64,000 nt of DNA from Guadua angustifolia (lineage: Eukaryota; Streptophyta; Magnoliopsida; Poales; Poaceae), in assembly GCA_036346375.1 (NCBI GenBank), contig CM070502.1:23040924-23104923 (forward strand), given 5' to 3'. Position numbers and translations under genes: made by a program. The notes below the pieces were generated by a model. It did not search any database, was not told the origin of the DNA, and saw only the letters and a list, made by a program, of their open reading frames with translations. This document shows positions 1 to 11,334 of this stretch, piece by piece. Position 1 is the first letter of the stretch; every line of letters starts with the position of its first letter.

Positions 1-539
1 TTCGTCGTGGTGGAACAAATGATCGTTCCGCCTATCTGGGTACAGCCAGAATGATGTCATACATTTTCTGCATATTACCTGACCCGTTCTAGTATTGCGA
101 CCAGTCATCGGACACCGCTCAATCCCTACTATGAAAGAACTCCATGGGGTTCCGCAGGTGCTCCCAGCTGTCGCCCATTGGGTGGCCTATGCCGACGCGT
201 CTCGGTGTATAAGACTTAAATTTTGGTTGTTCTTTATGTGGATTTCGCCTCCCATATGGGCATGTCATCTCGATTCCCGGCGTCCCCTATGTTAATACCA
301 CCCGGGTTCCCGGGTGGTCCGCGCAACGCGTCGAGGATTTGTTGCGTGGTGCGGACCTCGACCGGCTGCTTCCCCTTGTCCCTTCTTCTTCGAGAGGAGG
401 AACCCTCTTGCGCCTCTGCTGTGTTGGCCGTTGGCGGAGACATGCGGAGACGCCTGCTCTGTTTCGGCTCGCACTCCACTATATGGTGCAGGAGGTGTGT
501 GTTGGGCTTATGCTTGGACAACCGGAAGCGTGCCTGCGA

Positions 540-917
540 TCAATGCAAGATGTCCTTTGGTGGTTGCATAACACCGTAGACGTACTCCGGGTCTGGCTTT
601 TCTGGGCGGTAGTGGCACCACGGAGAGGGTTGCTCCCCCCAGTTATCCCATGCCGGTTGCCTGAGATGTGGGTGGTACGTCTCCGGGTCCACCCAGTTGA
701 AGTACCAGCACCGTTCATCCTCGGCCAAGGGGCATCGGTAGAATCGTCGGTCTGTTAGATCACCGTGGCAGGTATCAACCACTGCCTCAAGGCCATGTAC
801 GCAAACGTCGGGGCTTTCGGCTGGCCCTGGAGGAGGTTCCTCCGTTGACTTGAATGTCCTTTTGAACTCCTGTGTGCGATGAACTGGTTTAGCACTACTA
901 CTTTGTGAGTTTAACAT
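540..917 (-). pseudogene. GRF-type zinc-finger fragment, MULE-associated
   Basis: The minus-strand frame of 125 codons holds CVHG, then RRFYRCPLAEDERCWYFNWVD, which fits the GRF finger pattern (Cys pair, aromatic-Cys, Cys-aromatic-Trp-Asp). GRF fingers are common appendages of plant transposon proteins. A further basic, low-complexity minus-strand frame (234-521) follows and may be its tail. It sits downstream of the PMD in the same orientation, so it is probably the 3' part of the same element gene. It has no upstream ATG in a convincing context. Confidence 0.5.
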
Positions 918-1188
918 GAGTATGTCGCATGAAACTCACCGTCGGTTGGCCCTTGCACACCGCCCTAAGCTCTGTCGATCTAGAAAAGGTACATATCTGG
1001 CGGCCTCTCCCACCGGGTGAAGTTCTCGGGCAAGCGGGTTTGGCGTCGTGGCGCTTGTAGAGAAATTAAATGATCACGTCGTTCTACCGTCGATCCATTG
1101 GAAGAAGCAACACCGGTCCTTGTCCCGAGAAAAGAAAGAACGAAGCATGAGATAGTAGTGTTACCTGATTGTGTGGACACCATGAGGT

Positions 1189-1870
1189 TTACCTTGTAGG
1201 TGCGCACAAGAAGAGTGAGTGTGTGGCGGCCGTCGCTCCATGGGTAGATTGCTCAATCTTCGCCGGTAGGTTGCAGTCGCATTTTGGTCTCCAAGTGTCT
1301 CCGTGCGTGGTCGTGAACATGACCATGCCAAACAACCAAAGCAGGTAGGCCTCCAAGTGTCGGTCCACCTGGTACGGCGTGGGGTCCGCCGCCATGTGCT
1401 GCACCTGTGACAATTAACACATAGTAATATGTTAATAATGTTACAAAATATTAGAATAACATATACACGTGCAAGCACTCACCTCGAACTGGCCCAGCCA
1501 CCTCCTCAACGGCCCGTGCTTCTTCCTAGCGAGGGGTATCGCCGGGTCAGTGTGAGCCACTCCGGCGAACCTCTCCTGCAGGTCAGCCTGCCACTCCGCA
1601 GGAGCCACCGAGGGTCCGACCGGTGCCCCAGTGATCGGCAACCCTGTAAGCATGGCGACGTCCTGCAGGGTGACCGTCACCTCCCCGAACGGCAGGTGGA
1701 AAGTGTGCGTCTCCGGGCGCCAACGGTCCACCAGACAAGACAAGAGGGCTCGGCCGAACGAAACGCCGTGACCGCCTCGGACCGTCGTGCCCCTCCACAG
1801 ATCCTCGGCCTCGGCCTCGGCCCGTCCTCGGTGAGGCCTCGATCATGCGAGCGAGGGAAGCAACCCAAAG
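1189..1870 (-). pseudogene. Plant mobile domain (PMD) protein fragment
   Basis: The minus-strand frame ending at 1441 reads LVDRWRPETHTFHLPFGEV followed by TVTLQDVAMLTGLPI, the hallmark opening of the plant mobile (aminotransferase-like) domain. The next block, QVDRHLEAYLLWLFGMVMF, starts near 1370 in a different frame and matches the second conserved part of the domain. An acceptor-like CTGTGACAATTAACAC stretch between them could mark an intron. PMD proteins occur both as host genes (MAIN/MAIL type) and as MULE or retroelement passengers. Lying just downstream of a MULE transposase on the same strand, this one is most likely element-borne. No complete reading frame remains. Confidence 0.75.
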
Positions 1871-2387
1871 ACGTCAACCTATCGACATGTAAATTCAATT
1901 GTTAGAAGAAATGCAATTGTGCGAGCAATGAAACTCGTAAATGTAGTGCAACTCACCGGGCGTAGAATTTGGGTGGAGCCGCCAAGGTCTCGGCTGCACA
2001 CGGACCAGCAGCAGAGGCACGTGCTCAACGCCGTGTGGTGTGTGGATTTAACGCACGGTGCCGTCGGTCCAACGAAGAGTCAAGGAGTGACTCGGGCTCG
2101 GGGTGCTCCATCCCTGCAAGTAAAAAGGAAAACAGTACGATTAGTATGTAAATCAAAAGACCGAAGAGTTGGACGTAAATAAACAAACGACAAACATATT
2201 ACGCAATTCAATAGAAAAACATGACGAAAGGTAGATAAAACGATACATATTACAGAATTCAATACAAATTACATAATTCACTACATAAACATGATGGAAG
2301 GTCCAACATACTCGCAAATACCTAACATAGGATAAAATGGTACACATTACACAATTGAATACACATTACATAATTAAATACGTAACA

Positions 2388-4975
2388 CTAATGGCATTGC
2401 GTTGCCTTGTGCCCGTACTCACCGCACTGAGAACACCTCCTAACAGGGCCACCCACTTCAGATTCATCCATGTCATTGCGAATGCGCCTAGACTGTGGAC
2501 GGCCAGCCTGTCCTGGTGCACACCTCCGCAAATTTGCATCCGGTAGACACATGCGCACATCTGTGTTAATGGCAGTGAAATCACCTTGTGCTCGAAAACC
2601 ACGGAACTCACCGGACCAGGTATTGACAGCATGACCCTTCAAGTAGAAAGTGGACACGTATTGCGCCGTGTTCATCCCAATTTGCCCACAAGTCGCAATC
2701 ACATGCGGCAGGAATATGAAGAAGTCTTGGCTTGTTGCGGTGCATTCACACCATCCGGTGGCCCTTGGCCTAAGTTAACCTCGTGTGTAATAACCACGTG
2801 TCGGTTCCCAATCCCCTTTACACCGGAGAGTGACTTGAGCGGTACTCGGTGACTCGGCTACGCACCATATGCGGTGAGCTTCTATCGTGCGTTCCTCCAT
2901 GTAGGCCATCATCCGCGCAAGACAAGACGGGCGTTTGCAATGTCGTGACATGCGATCTGACCTCCGCATGCCTTTTTCGGAAGTACCCAACGATGCGTGC
3001 AAAGATGCCTTCCGGGATGGCCACAAGTGGTAGCGACGCAGCCTCGATGACCCAATTGTAAACCTCGGCTATATTCGTTGTCATGACACCGAACTGTTCA
3101 AACATATCGATTACCACGATAACTCTAATTGTTCAATCCTCACGGCTATGTTAATTTAGTATACTAACTGGCGCCTCGGTGTCATGGAGCAATGCCCACT
3201 TCTCCAACGGCTCGCTCTATCCAAAGTCGAGAAACACTTAATGTTTCTTGACGATCGTCTCCTCAAATTTGGAGGATCGGCGCCCGAGGGGTGATAGCCT
3301 TTTGGGTGGGCAATCGTTGGCGTTCTTGGTTGCTTCTTGACTCTTCAATCTGTGCGGTAGTGTGCTTGTTCAACTCGCCAATATCGCGTTGAACTTACGT
3401 GCTCGGTTCTGCTTTGCATAACCTCTTAAATAGGTTCATCGACTTCTTACTCTTGAACCGCTCGAAAAAATTTGCTCCCAAATGTCTCATGCACCATTGC
3501 TCGCATGTCACGCCATGGAAAAAGGCTCATCAAGGTCCTCCTCAGAGAGTCTTAATTGACGAAATGATACCTTTATGGCGGTCATGGATGATGCACACGT
3601 TAATGATCACGAACTACCGAACTTCAAATGTCCGAAAAACCACACCACTATCCGGTTCTCACCTCAACAAATGCAAATGCCAATGGAAGTATGTGGTTGT
3701 TCCCATCAATTGCAATTGCCGTTAGAATCGCCCTTGTATTTCCCATCAAGAATGTACCATCGACGACAAAGAATGGACGGCGATGACTGAATGACGCAAT
3801 GCAAGGACCCAAAGGAAAAGAAAGCTCGACGAAATATCGAGACCCGTTACCATCCGCTTCACTTTCTTCAAAAGCGTGTACGCGTGCGGGTTGGTTTCCT
3901 TCAAGACATCAAGCACACGAGGTAGGTTACAATCTGAAGCCTCATATGTGCCAAACCTCTTCTCTAATGCCTTTTGCTTCGCACGCCAGCCATCGAGTAA
4001 CTTATCCGGTACTTAAATGTTCTCAAGATTGCTTTCAATATAAGAACACTCAATGTCCCGCTTCTCGATGATCTCATTGAACATCACGCTAGCGACATAC
4101 CAAGCATTCAAGTTGCGGTGTTTCACCGAACATTTTCTAGTCGCATGTGTGCCCATCTACTCGTGATGCAAGCCAAAATGTCTCGCACTTGCTTGTAAGC
4201 ATGTACTGAATTCACATCCTTCGGTTACGCACTTCACTTGTATCTATCCGGATCGACAAAACAACTCGGAACTCTCTCTGCTGCGATAGTGCCCACAAAT
4301 TTCACCGCCAACTTCAACTCGTAATTGTTTGCGAAAACTTGATTCAAATTAACGGCATTGCTACCATACTCCAACGCGACTCATGCCCCCACAAAACTTC
4401 CATACTAGCTTTGTTTTTCCTGCTCCACTCGTCGGGATGGGTACATCCGTTGCCCAAGATTACTATGCATTTCATCATCTCCTCCTCTTCCTCATCTTCG
4501 TCGATGTCATCATCACACTCCAACATTTCACTTCATCTTGCCTCGCCATATGGTCCACCAACTCCAATTGATCAACAATTTGCTCGATTTCTCCCTTCAT
4601 CTGCCTCGACCTTCCGCGTCTTGCATCCTCATTATCATCTTCATTGCTACCTCACCGCCACCACTACTGAACTTGTTCAACAGAGTCGACGTCTTTGCTT
4701 TCGCTCACGTCGCTAATAATCACCTCTTCTCTAGGGCACGCTGCACCCAAGATTACACATTCAAGGCTAGATCCCTTGCACCACCTTAACCATTTCTGCC
4801 ACAAGTACGTCCGATCTATTTTCTTCAACTCCCACAGAGCCGGGTCACCCTTACTACGCGTGAATAAGACTTGAATGGTAACAGAGTAAACACTTGCATC
4901 CAGGGAAAAATATTTGGTCAACCAAAGCTTTATATCACGGATGCTAACTCTATCAGGACATAAGTGTTCCGCCAT
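2388..4975 (-). pseudogene. MULE transposase pseudogene (MuDR-type)
   Basis: Reading the minus strand from 4975, the first 100 codons contain an acidic, Trp-rich N-terminal domain. The DDE core follows in shifted frames: FFVVDGTFL near 3765 holds the first catalytic Asp, followed by DGNNHILPLAFAFVE near 3690. CIIHDRHKGII near 3590 holds the second Asp, and WCMRHLGANF lies near 3490. Further on, FGVMTTNIAEVYNWV (about 3100) and a CCHC knuckle, CSQCGEYGHKATQC (about 2430), mark the C-terminal part. These motifs are diagnostic of Mutator transposases. At least five frame changes separate them, so no active enzyme is encoded. Some breaks could be introns, but frame changes inside the DDE core cannot. 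Confidence 0.85.
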
Positions 4976-5106
4976 TGTGACTGCAAAAGCTGCTCAAATC
5001 AACACCATTACGCCTAATTTTATTTCACCATCACCATAATATACCCTAAATTTCACTGCATCCGACATTACTGCGACGACATAAACAAAATTGATTTTCA
5101 GATCAT

Positions 5107-5171
5107 CACTAATATCACTAACAAACAATGTTCAAAAAAACACTAATATCACTAACAAACAATGTTCAAAA
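5107..5171. repeat. 31-bp direct duplication
   Basis: The stretch starting CACTAATATCACTAACAAAC at 5107 is repeated exactly from 5141, a 34-bp offset with three extra A residues between. It looks like a local replication-slippage duplication near the presumed 5' side of the MULE. Confidence 0.85.
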
Positions 5172-5589
5172 GCCCGCCTAGGCGGAAATCACAAAATGCC
5201 ATGTTGCAATGAAATAAAGAAGTGAATTCATACCATATTACTAACGATGTACTGCTAGTCAGATAATGCCTAATGAAATTCTCAGAGACAAACTCGCCCC
5301 TCGGACGCTGGCGGCGCGGGGGGATCTCCGATGCTGGCGGTAGGGAGGCGGGGAGGATCTCAGGGGCACCGGCGGCGGACCATGATCTTCGCCCGCGGAG
5401 CACGATCTTCGGCGACCTAGCTTTCCCTTCCTTCTTCCCCCGCACGACTCGGTAACCTAGCTTCCCTCCCCCCTCTCGAGTTTTTCGTTTTCCCCTCTTA
5501 TCCAACCTGGCACCGCTCAGCTCCGCCTTTCTTCGCCGAGCGCCGCTTTTTCATCGCCGAGTCGGCTGACCCACCGCCTAATGCCGCTT

Positions 5590-5740
5590 TTCATTCTCTA
5601 AAATTTCTACAATCTATAATTTCTATTTTCTAAAATTTCTATTTTCTAAAATTTCTAATTTCTAAAATTTCTAATATCTACAATTTCTAAACATTTCTAA
5701 TATCTAAAATTTTCTAATATCTAAAATTTCTAAATTTTTT
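5590..5740. repeat. AT-rich tandem repeat
   Basis: About 150 bp of imperfect TTTCTAAAAT / TTTCTAATAT units of roughly 10-14 bp. No gene is present. It adjoins the pyrimidine tract and may be part of the MULE flank. Confidence 0.7.
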
Positions 5741-5789
5741 TGCACTATAAAAATTAAATAACAAAAATTCAAAAAAATTACCTTTTTTC

Positions 5790-5950
5790 CTCCTTCTTCT
5801 TCCTCCCCTCCTCCCTCTCTCTCTCTCTCTCTCTCTCTCCTCCTCTCCCGAGCTCTCCCGCCGCCTCTCTCTCCCTCTCCCTGCCTCTCTCTCTCCTCCT
5901 CCGCCTCTCTCTCCTCCCCGCCTTCTCTCCTCCTCTCTCTCTCTCTCCAT
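5790..5950. repeat. CT-rich microsatellite tract
   Basis: About 160 bp almost purely pyrimidine on the plus strand, with several (CT)n runs broken by CCTCC and CGCC. The Arg/Glu-rich minus-strand reading frames here are artefacts of the (GA)n composition. Confidence 0.9.
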
Positions 5951-6120
5951 GTTGCCGCTCGCCCGCTCATTCTGTTCTTCACGAGCCGAGCGAAAGGAAG
6001 GAAGGAGACGGGCACCGTTAGGTCAACAGATTATTCCGTAGTAGTCGCCACACCGCCGGCGACTACTCCTCGCTCTTGACAATGGGTCATCACCGCTTCA
6101 AAATTCGGGATTACGGTATA

Positions 6121-6210
6121 GTCGCCAAACCGCTTGGCGACTACCCTATTATCGCCAAGCCGTTTGGCGACTACCCTATTATCGCCAAACGGTTTGGCGA
6201 CCGGCTAATA
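6121..6210. repeat. 3 x 30-bp tandem repeat, each unit palindromic
   Basis: Three adjacent 30-bp units start at 6121, 6151 and 6181. Each contains a 19-bp near-palindrome of the form TCGCCAAACCGCTTGGCGA, followed in the first two units by CTACCCTATT. A fourth, diverged palindrome (GTCGCCACACCGCCGGCGAC) lies near 6047. Each unit can fold into a hairpin. Confidence 0.85.
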
Positions 6211-8670
6211 TTTCTGCAATTTTTAAAATACGTGTATTAATGTCGCAATTTCGAATTAAAATAATATTATTTAAAAAAAAATTCCACGATTTGCCGGTGG
6301 TTCGGCGTGTCCGATACCGTCTTCACGTCACCTGTAGTGCATGAAATGTGTCTAGGATCAATTACAAAATCGAGGTTGCAAGTTTAGGATCAAGCTTGAT
6401 CGGTGCACGCACAAGCTCTAACCATCAGGTGCACACGTGAGTGGCGCCGTTCATATATGAATTTTACACGGAGGTGATCTGAGCATCGCTGTTTAAAAAT
6501 TGTATATATATTAAAGAACGTATGAAAGGTAGATCCTCTCTTTGTTTGATTTAAGGTTTATAAAGTTTATATTAGAAGGGTGATACGCATATGCCCTACT
6601 TATTTTACGACTATTGGAACCATAGCGGACTTACTCTGAAGTATGTTTCTACGAAGAGCGCTGAACATGAACACAAACTTAGCTGTGTACGGGCATAACT
6701 TAGTATACTACAGTTACACTGAATTATTTGCATCCCCAAAACCGTTCACTGGTCTTGTGTTGGAGCGTCCTGACGCTCTACTTATCAATCGAAGCACAAG
6801 CTCTGAAAACAAAAACCGATCACGCATGATCCGTGGCGGCCATTAAGCCTAGAGGTGGATATATAGTGTATGGATTGAGGTCAAGTGATACAACAATCTT
6901 GAACCTAACACACATAATGTTATAGGAATTTGATTTTTTTCCCCAAATTCCAAAAAAAAAAGGAGAATGGGCCAACCGGGATGGTATGACCCATCGGACC
7001 AAGCCAGCCCAACCAACCCACTCGGCTAAGGATAAGGCACCGAGTCTTAGCGCCCTAGCCTCAGACAGAGCACAAGGGAGGTGAGCGGGTTGCATGGGAG
7101 GTGATGGCGGCGGCGATTGTGTCTCGCGGCACGGCCTCCCACATGTGATGGTGAGATGCGATGCCCTAGGTGGCCATTGTCCCTTCTTCCTCCTGTGCTC
7201 CTTTAAATCCCAGGTATGGGTTCCTCTTTGATTCATGATGGAAACAATGAGTTTTTCCCTTTTGCCAATTCATAATCCACTTGTGATTCATGTGTTCTCC
7301 GGCAAGATCCTTGGCTACCCGACATCTCCTTGTGTTCTTGGGTCTCGATCCATTCTCATTCATCTCGTGGAGGCCACTTTTGTGTGCAGCCTGAGTTGAC
7401 TGAAGTGGTTGAGTTGGCCGGTGAATTGAGGCGTTCTGACGCTGGCAAGGTGTGCTGGTGGCTTCCAGTTGCCAAGTCTTTGCGCCAACCTTGCTCGCTT
7501 GATCGATTGGCTCAGCTCTCTATGGTGGATAAGCTCTCGGCTGTGTCATGCCTTTGTGGAGCAGGTCCTTCGAGACCTACTGTTCTTGTTCGACGTGGTC
7601 ATCTCGCTCGCCCGGGGAGTTGGTTCTATGACTCTGAGTAGTTTTGCTTGCATCTAGGTGGTCCACCTGGTGAATTGCCTCACTTGGAGATTTTCGGCTT
7701 TGTATTTCGAAAGCATTTGCTGGTGAGCTTGTCATAGTACGGCGGTAATATTGTTTTCTGAGACATCATCTTTGATGAGCCTAGCCAATTTACACTAACA
7801 ATCTATCAGTAATTTGTGAGTATACTCAACCATCTGTCATTTTGTTCTATACTTTGTGCAAAGGGGCTAGACACTTGATTGTCTTGGAGACCTTGCATAT
7901 TGGGGTGGCTATTGCTCTATGTGGATTAAGCTATAGTGAGACAATTTGTGACAATATAGTTAGTTTAGTGAAATTGAGATACTTGCCTAGATAGTTAATT
8001 CATTTCTAGTTGATGCTCTGTCATGTTCATTATGCATATATGCCTTGTTTACTGTTTTCAGCATATACTTTCTGTTTTCTACATTCAGATTGCTATATAT
8101 TCATGATAAGTAAACTGTTGTTTATTTTTTTGATCTGGTAGAATATCTTCTTAACTCTGATTTAAATAATTAAACAAGCTTGAAATCTGATTTGGTAAGA
8201 TTATCACAAATTAGTCTGTGATACTATCCCTAGTTGCAAGGAGGTCTTTTAATAATTAAGGCAGCCCAGCATCTCTGAGCAATCTTAATCAACTTAAGCA
8301 ATAGTAGCTAGTTGATAGTCACTATTTATTGCCATATACATGTGTAGATACTTGATTATGAACTTTTCTTACGCTTTGATATCAAAGAATATCATGCTTC
8401 AGTATCTATGCTTTTGTTATGACTATGTTATTCTCTAGTTACTAATCTTACCCAGAATTAAAGTAATTAAAATTTTGCTAATACCGTGTTTATCGCACCA
8501 CATTATTTCTTTAGTATATAAACATACGATCCTTTTACATGTTAGTGTTACGAGTTCGTATTAATCCCGATAATCTCCTTTCCCATATCCGCCTCTGTTT
8601 AAGCCTGATCAGTTGCATACTCGCAAATACGTTGAACCTGCTTATCAGCGATCTCTACGAAATCAGGAAC
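6211..8670. other. No recognisable gene
   Basis: About 2.4 kb without a supported gene. Short open frames occur at 6643-6846 and 7330-7641 but have no recognised domain or homology that I can see. The stretch 7080-7720 has a more GC-rich, coding-like composition and may be a decayed gene fragment. From 7730 to 8600 the DNA is AT-rich and featureless. Confidence 0.5.
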
Positions 8671-8678
8671 CATATGCG

Positions 8679-9501
8679 CAGTGGCGGAGCCATGGGGGGG
8701 GCGTAATGGGGCCTGGGCCCCCCGTCGGCCCATGCAGCCAGGGTATATTGAGTATACCTGTATACGTGAAACAGTGGAAGCGTTCAAGCAAATGAAGCGT
8801 CAAGGGCTCAATGCCAAACGGGCAAACGGCAAAACGTCCAATTCCAAAGGCCCGAATGAATAAAACGCCGAGACGCCGAGTCACCGATCGACCGACGCGA
8901 GTACGCGACATCTTGCCTTCTCCTGTTCTTCGTGTTGGCTGTGGCTAATGCGGCTGTGCGCGCCTGTGCGAGACTGCGAGTGCGACTCCGGCCGATCGCG
9001 ACACCGACGCAACTCCGCGCGACGGCACGACTCCGCGCGAGATTCTACGACTCCTAGTCTCCTGGTACGTCTACAGTCTACGGTCTACACACGAATACGG
9101 AATACGAATACACGATCTATCGTTTTGCTTGTTGTCTGTTGACAGTGTTGAGTTGTTTCTCTAGTTACTAGTAACTAGTTCATTGATGAATGATGATTGA
9201 TCCGTACGACCATACAGGCGCATACTATTTTGCAATTTGTATGGCTCCGAGTACTAGTAGACAGTAGTGTATAAGAGAATTTAGTTATTGATTATTCAAT
9301 CCATTTTATTTTAATACTATTCGTCTAATCCTCAGGGTAGTGGAGTACTGTGTGCAAACAATAAGTATCAGGCGGAGACACCGCTGCGCCTGCGCCGCCA
9401 CTGCCATCTGCCGCCACCGCTGACAAGGTATTATTAATTATTAGTAGATGTTCACTTTATTTTTAGGCCTCCTCCTTTAGAAATTTCTGGCTCCGCCACT
9501 G
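8679..9501. mobile_element. Non-autonomous hAT transposon (823 bp)
   Basis: The ends are perfect 14-bp inverted repeats, CAGTGGCGGAGCCA at 8679-8692 and its complement at 9488-9501. The element is flanked by an exact 8-bp target-site duplication, CATATGCG (8671-8678 and 9502-9509). An 8-bp TSD with CA...TG ends is the hAT signature. The interior is GC-rich at the left and holds no transposase, so it must have been moved by a related autonomous element. The intact TSD suggests a fairly recent insertion. Confidence 0.93.
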
Positions 9502-9772
9502 CATATGCGCATGTGAAGCTGGGCCGGTCAGCTACGCTCGAATCAACCGCACCATTCATCGGAGATTTTTTTTGGTTGTACGGGCAAAGCATGCTGCTAC
9601 CAAGTTGCATAGACGAACACCATCCCAACTCCCAAGGGCCAAGGGTAGCCGCATTCGTTTTCGAATGTATAATACCTTCAAGTGGAAGAGAATTAATTAG
9701 TATCATTCATGTGCCATATATGGCTGTGCTTGGCAATCTATCTCGAGCTTATCCTCTCGCGTTGCTTGCGTC

Positions 9773-11297
9773 TGAAATAACCTCAAAATTTCAAAAATGA
9801 ATTTAATTTGGCCTTTGCTATTTATCTGGAATTTATTTGGATTTTTCCCTAATTTATTCCGAATTTATCTGGTTTAATTTGAAAACTTTCTGTTTCGGGT
9901 AACCTTCTCCCCCTCCCCGCTTTCCTTTTCGGGCGGTCCCGTTTTCTCCTCGCGTTGGCGCCCTCCCCGAATCCGCCTTCTCCCGTCTCGGCCCAAATCT
10001 CAGCAGCCGTTTTCCTCCTGTGTGTGACGTCGGTAAACCCACTCCGCGCCCGTCCGTCCCGTCGTCAAGACTTCTTCTCCAGCTGCGCCCGTCCCCTCCG
10101 CCACTCATCTCTTTCCCCAAGCCTTACCTTTGTCTTGCTTGCCGCCATGTCACCAATCGATGGCGCTCAAGCTCTTCCTCTGCCATGTACGAAAGTGGCA
10201 CCCCATCGACTCATTTCTCGCCCGTTGCATCAAATCGGCACTCGAGCATCCTCCGCCGCTTCACTTCTCTCCTCCTTGCATTGCTATAAAGACCACTCCA
10301 AGATCTCAATTCCTTCGCTTGACTTCAAGAAGCTTCCCATCTTCTTCCCCGCCATCCTCTTCATTTTCCCCACTTCTTCCTCATGTGACGCTTCTGCTCA
10401 CTTGCTCCACGCGTCTTCTCGACTCGATTCCCTCCATCCTCGCCTCTCTGCCCGCTCCCGAACCCATTCTCCCCACCTCGGGTTCGCAGTGCCCATTCTC
10501 TCTTCCCGCCATTTCTTTCGAGCTCCGTGCACTAATTCGCTAGTTTTGCTCTTCGTCTTCCTCGCCGGTAGCTTCCATCACGGCCGCTTGCCGCCCTCGT
10601 CTCTATGGCAATCGGGTCCCACGTGACAAAGACGCTCGCTGAATCTCCTTGTCAAACCGCCCCCGCTTAACGCCTCACATCGAGCGGTGGTGGGCATTCG
10701 TCGACCTCTCCCTACTACATTTGCTACTCGGACCCCACTTTGTCCGCCGACGATCGCCTGATTAGGTGCCGGTTTACATTCAAGACGACGTGAAATTGCG
10801 TGTCTTGTCTTGACTTGATGGCACTGATAGTCTCTTTTAATTTCTTTTCGAATTTTAATTTATTTAAAATCCGAAAAACCATTTTAAATTCCAGAAAATT
10901 CCCCAAAAAATCCCAAAAATTCCAAAAATACCAAAAATACATTTTCTTGACCATTTCGAGCCACTGAGTCCAAAAGTGATCTCCGTTTCACCAAACTAAG
11001 TCCAAAAAATTCCCAAAATACCCCTGAACCCTAATCCGGCCATTTCTACCTCGATTTTCCTTTCCATTTCTTTTTCTTTATTTTGTTTTATTCGTTTATT
11101 TATTAATTTCGTTTTCTCGCGCTAGATCCGACGTCGACGCAACCCTCGGCACGAATCTCGGAGCAGGAGCAGAAGTTGGAGCTGTCACAGGAGCAAGAGC
11201 CGTTCGAAGCCGGACACGACATCAACCCCTTCTCACTAGGCGAACCCTCAAATCGCAAGGCAAGCCACACTCCTTGAACATGTTGAACTCAGTTCCT

Positions 11298-11334
<37 letters not shown>

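Larger units (their letters stand above)
1..4990 (-). mobile_element. Decayed Mutator-like element (MULE) with plant mobile domain
   Basis: The minus strand carries, in order, a MULE transposase N-terminal part (about 4975), the DDE core (about 4000-3400), the C-terminal part with a zinc knuckle (3117-2388), a plant mobile domain (about 1850-1190) and a GRF-like finger (917-540). All lie in one orientation but many different frames, so the element is dead. PMD genes are known passengers of plant MULEs, which fits this order. No terminal inverted repeat or TSD was found: the 3' side may run off the window and the 5' side is somewhere near 5.0-6.2 kb. Family call is firm, boundaries are not. 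Confidence 0.8.

Noticed and set aside
5704..6015. Arg/Glu-rich 103-codon minus-strand frame
   Set aside because: A product of the (GA)n/(CT)n microsatellite, not a protein.
6121..6210. CRISPR-like array (palindromic repeats at regular spacing)
   Set aside because: The unit is 30 bp with no unique spacers, and the sequence is a plant nuclear genome.
9955..10626. A 223-codon plus-strand open frame
   Set aside because: It lies entirely inside the solo LTR and is Ser/Pro/Leu-rich because of a CT-rich stretch; no domain is present.
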